A stretch of DNA of 64,000 nucleotides, taken from NCBI GenBank assembly GCA_020975725.1, contig QXJR01000016.1, positions 310,001 to 374,000 of the forward strand, read 5' to 3'. Source of the DNA: Picocystis sp. L7. Its lineage: Eukaryota > Chlorophyta > Picocystophyceae > Picocystales > Picocystaceae. A program made the position numbers and the translations under genes. Within the stretch, counting starts at the first letter, position 1. Each line of letters starts with the position of its first letter. The notes beneath the pieces were generated by a model, which made no database searches, was not told where the DNA came from, and saw only the letters and a program-made list of their open reading frames with translations. Positions 63,953 through 64,000 of the stretch are shown here, piece after piece.

Positions 63953-64000
63953 CGCATGCGCGATTCGGAAGTTGCTCCTGGCGCCCTTGACAGCAAGATC

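Larger units (their letters stand above)
58800..64000. mobile_element. PIF/Harbinger DNA transposon, right end outside the window
   Basis: Two-gene PIF/Harbinger element: a DDE transposase on the plus strand and a Myb/SANT-like gene on the minus strand, facing each other. A minisatellite of about 2.5 kb separates them. Both genes are uninterrupted, so the copy may be recent. The left limit is approximate, the right limit lies beyond 64,000, and terminal repeats and target-site duplication could not be identified. Confidence 0.75.

Overview
This window is nuclear DNA of a photosynthetic eukaryote of the green lineage, most likely a green alga. The evidence is a nuclear PsaK (photosystem I) gene and a CURT1-type thylakoid gene, both with transit peptides, together with spliceosomal introns, a plant-like fused UMP synthase, a plant-type HisRS with a long N-terminal extension, a SIP-like aquaporin and histone H3/H4 genes. 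Introns are short (about 65-320 bp) and many donors read GTGCG(T/C/G) as well as GTGAG/GTAAG. Several genes are intronless (XDH, H3, H4, RNase Z, CAP-G, PNPase-like, PIG-V, RtcA, HisRS, ALG11). I cannot name the species.

Gene density is high, with about 32 genes in 64 kb, and neighbours tend to alternate in strand. This gives GC-rich divergent promoters and very tight convergent 3' ends; the OST48 and RNase Z stop codons are 4 bp apart. Layout: 0.2-6.3 kb, a Cys-rich secreted or GPI-like protein and xanthine dehydrogenase. 6.4-7.8 kb, a divergent histone H3/H4 pair. 8.6-17.2 kb, an ASH2-like SPRY protein, OST48, long-form RNase Z and proteasome beta-4. 17.4-26.2 kb, a two-RRM protein, UMP synthase, PsaK, a small coiled-coil protein and condensin CAP-G. 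26.3-35 kb, a divergent PNPase-like protein, PIG-V, a TM9 protein and RNA 3'-phosphate cyclase. 36.8-46.3 kb, an unknown type I membrane protein, HisRS, ALG11 and two tandem THI5/NMT1-type binding proteins. 48-58.7 kb, an ORP/OSBP protein, CNOT11, IPMK, a KEN-box nuclear protein, glucosidase II beta, LSm3, an aquaporin and CURT1.

From about 58.8 kb to the end lies a PIF/Harbinger DNA transposon. An intact DDE transposase gene and an intact Myb/SANT-like gene converge on a minisatellite of about 2.5 kb with a 32-bp unit. The right end is outside the window. This is the most unusual structure here.

The ordinary genes are housekeeping. Several belong to one theme, the secretory pathway and N-glycan/GPI synthesis (OST48, PIG-V, ALG11, glucosidase II beta, TM9, ORP), but they are scattered and show no operon-like arrangement. 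Recurrent promoter words (TATCGAT clusters and GAGTTAACCTCGAAAA) are shared by several unrelated promoters and may be core promoter elements of this genome.
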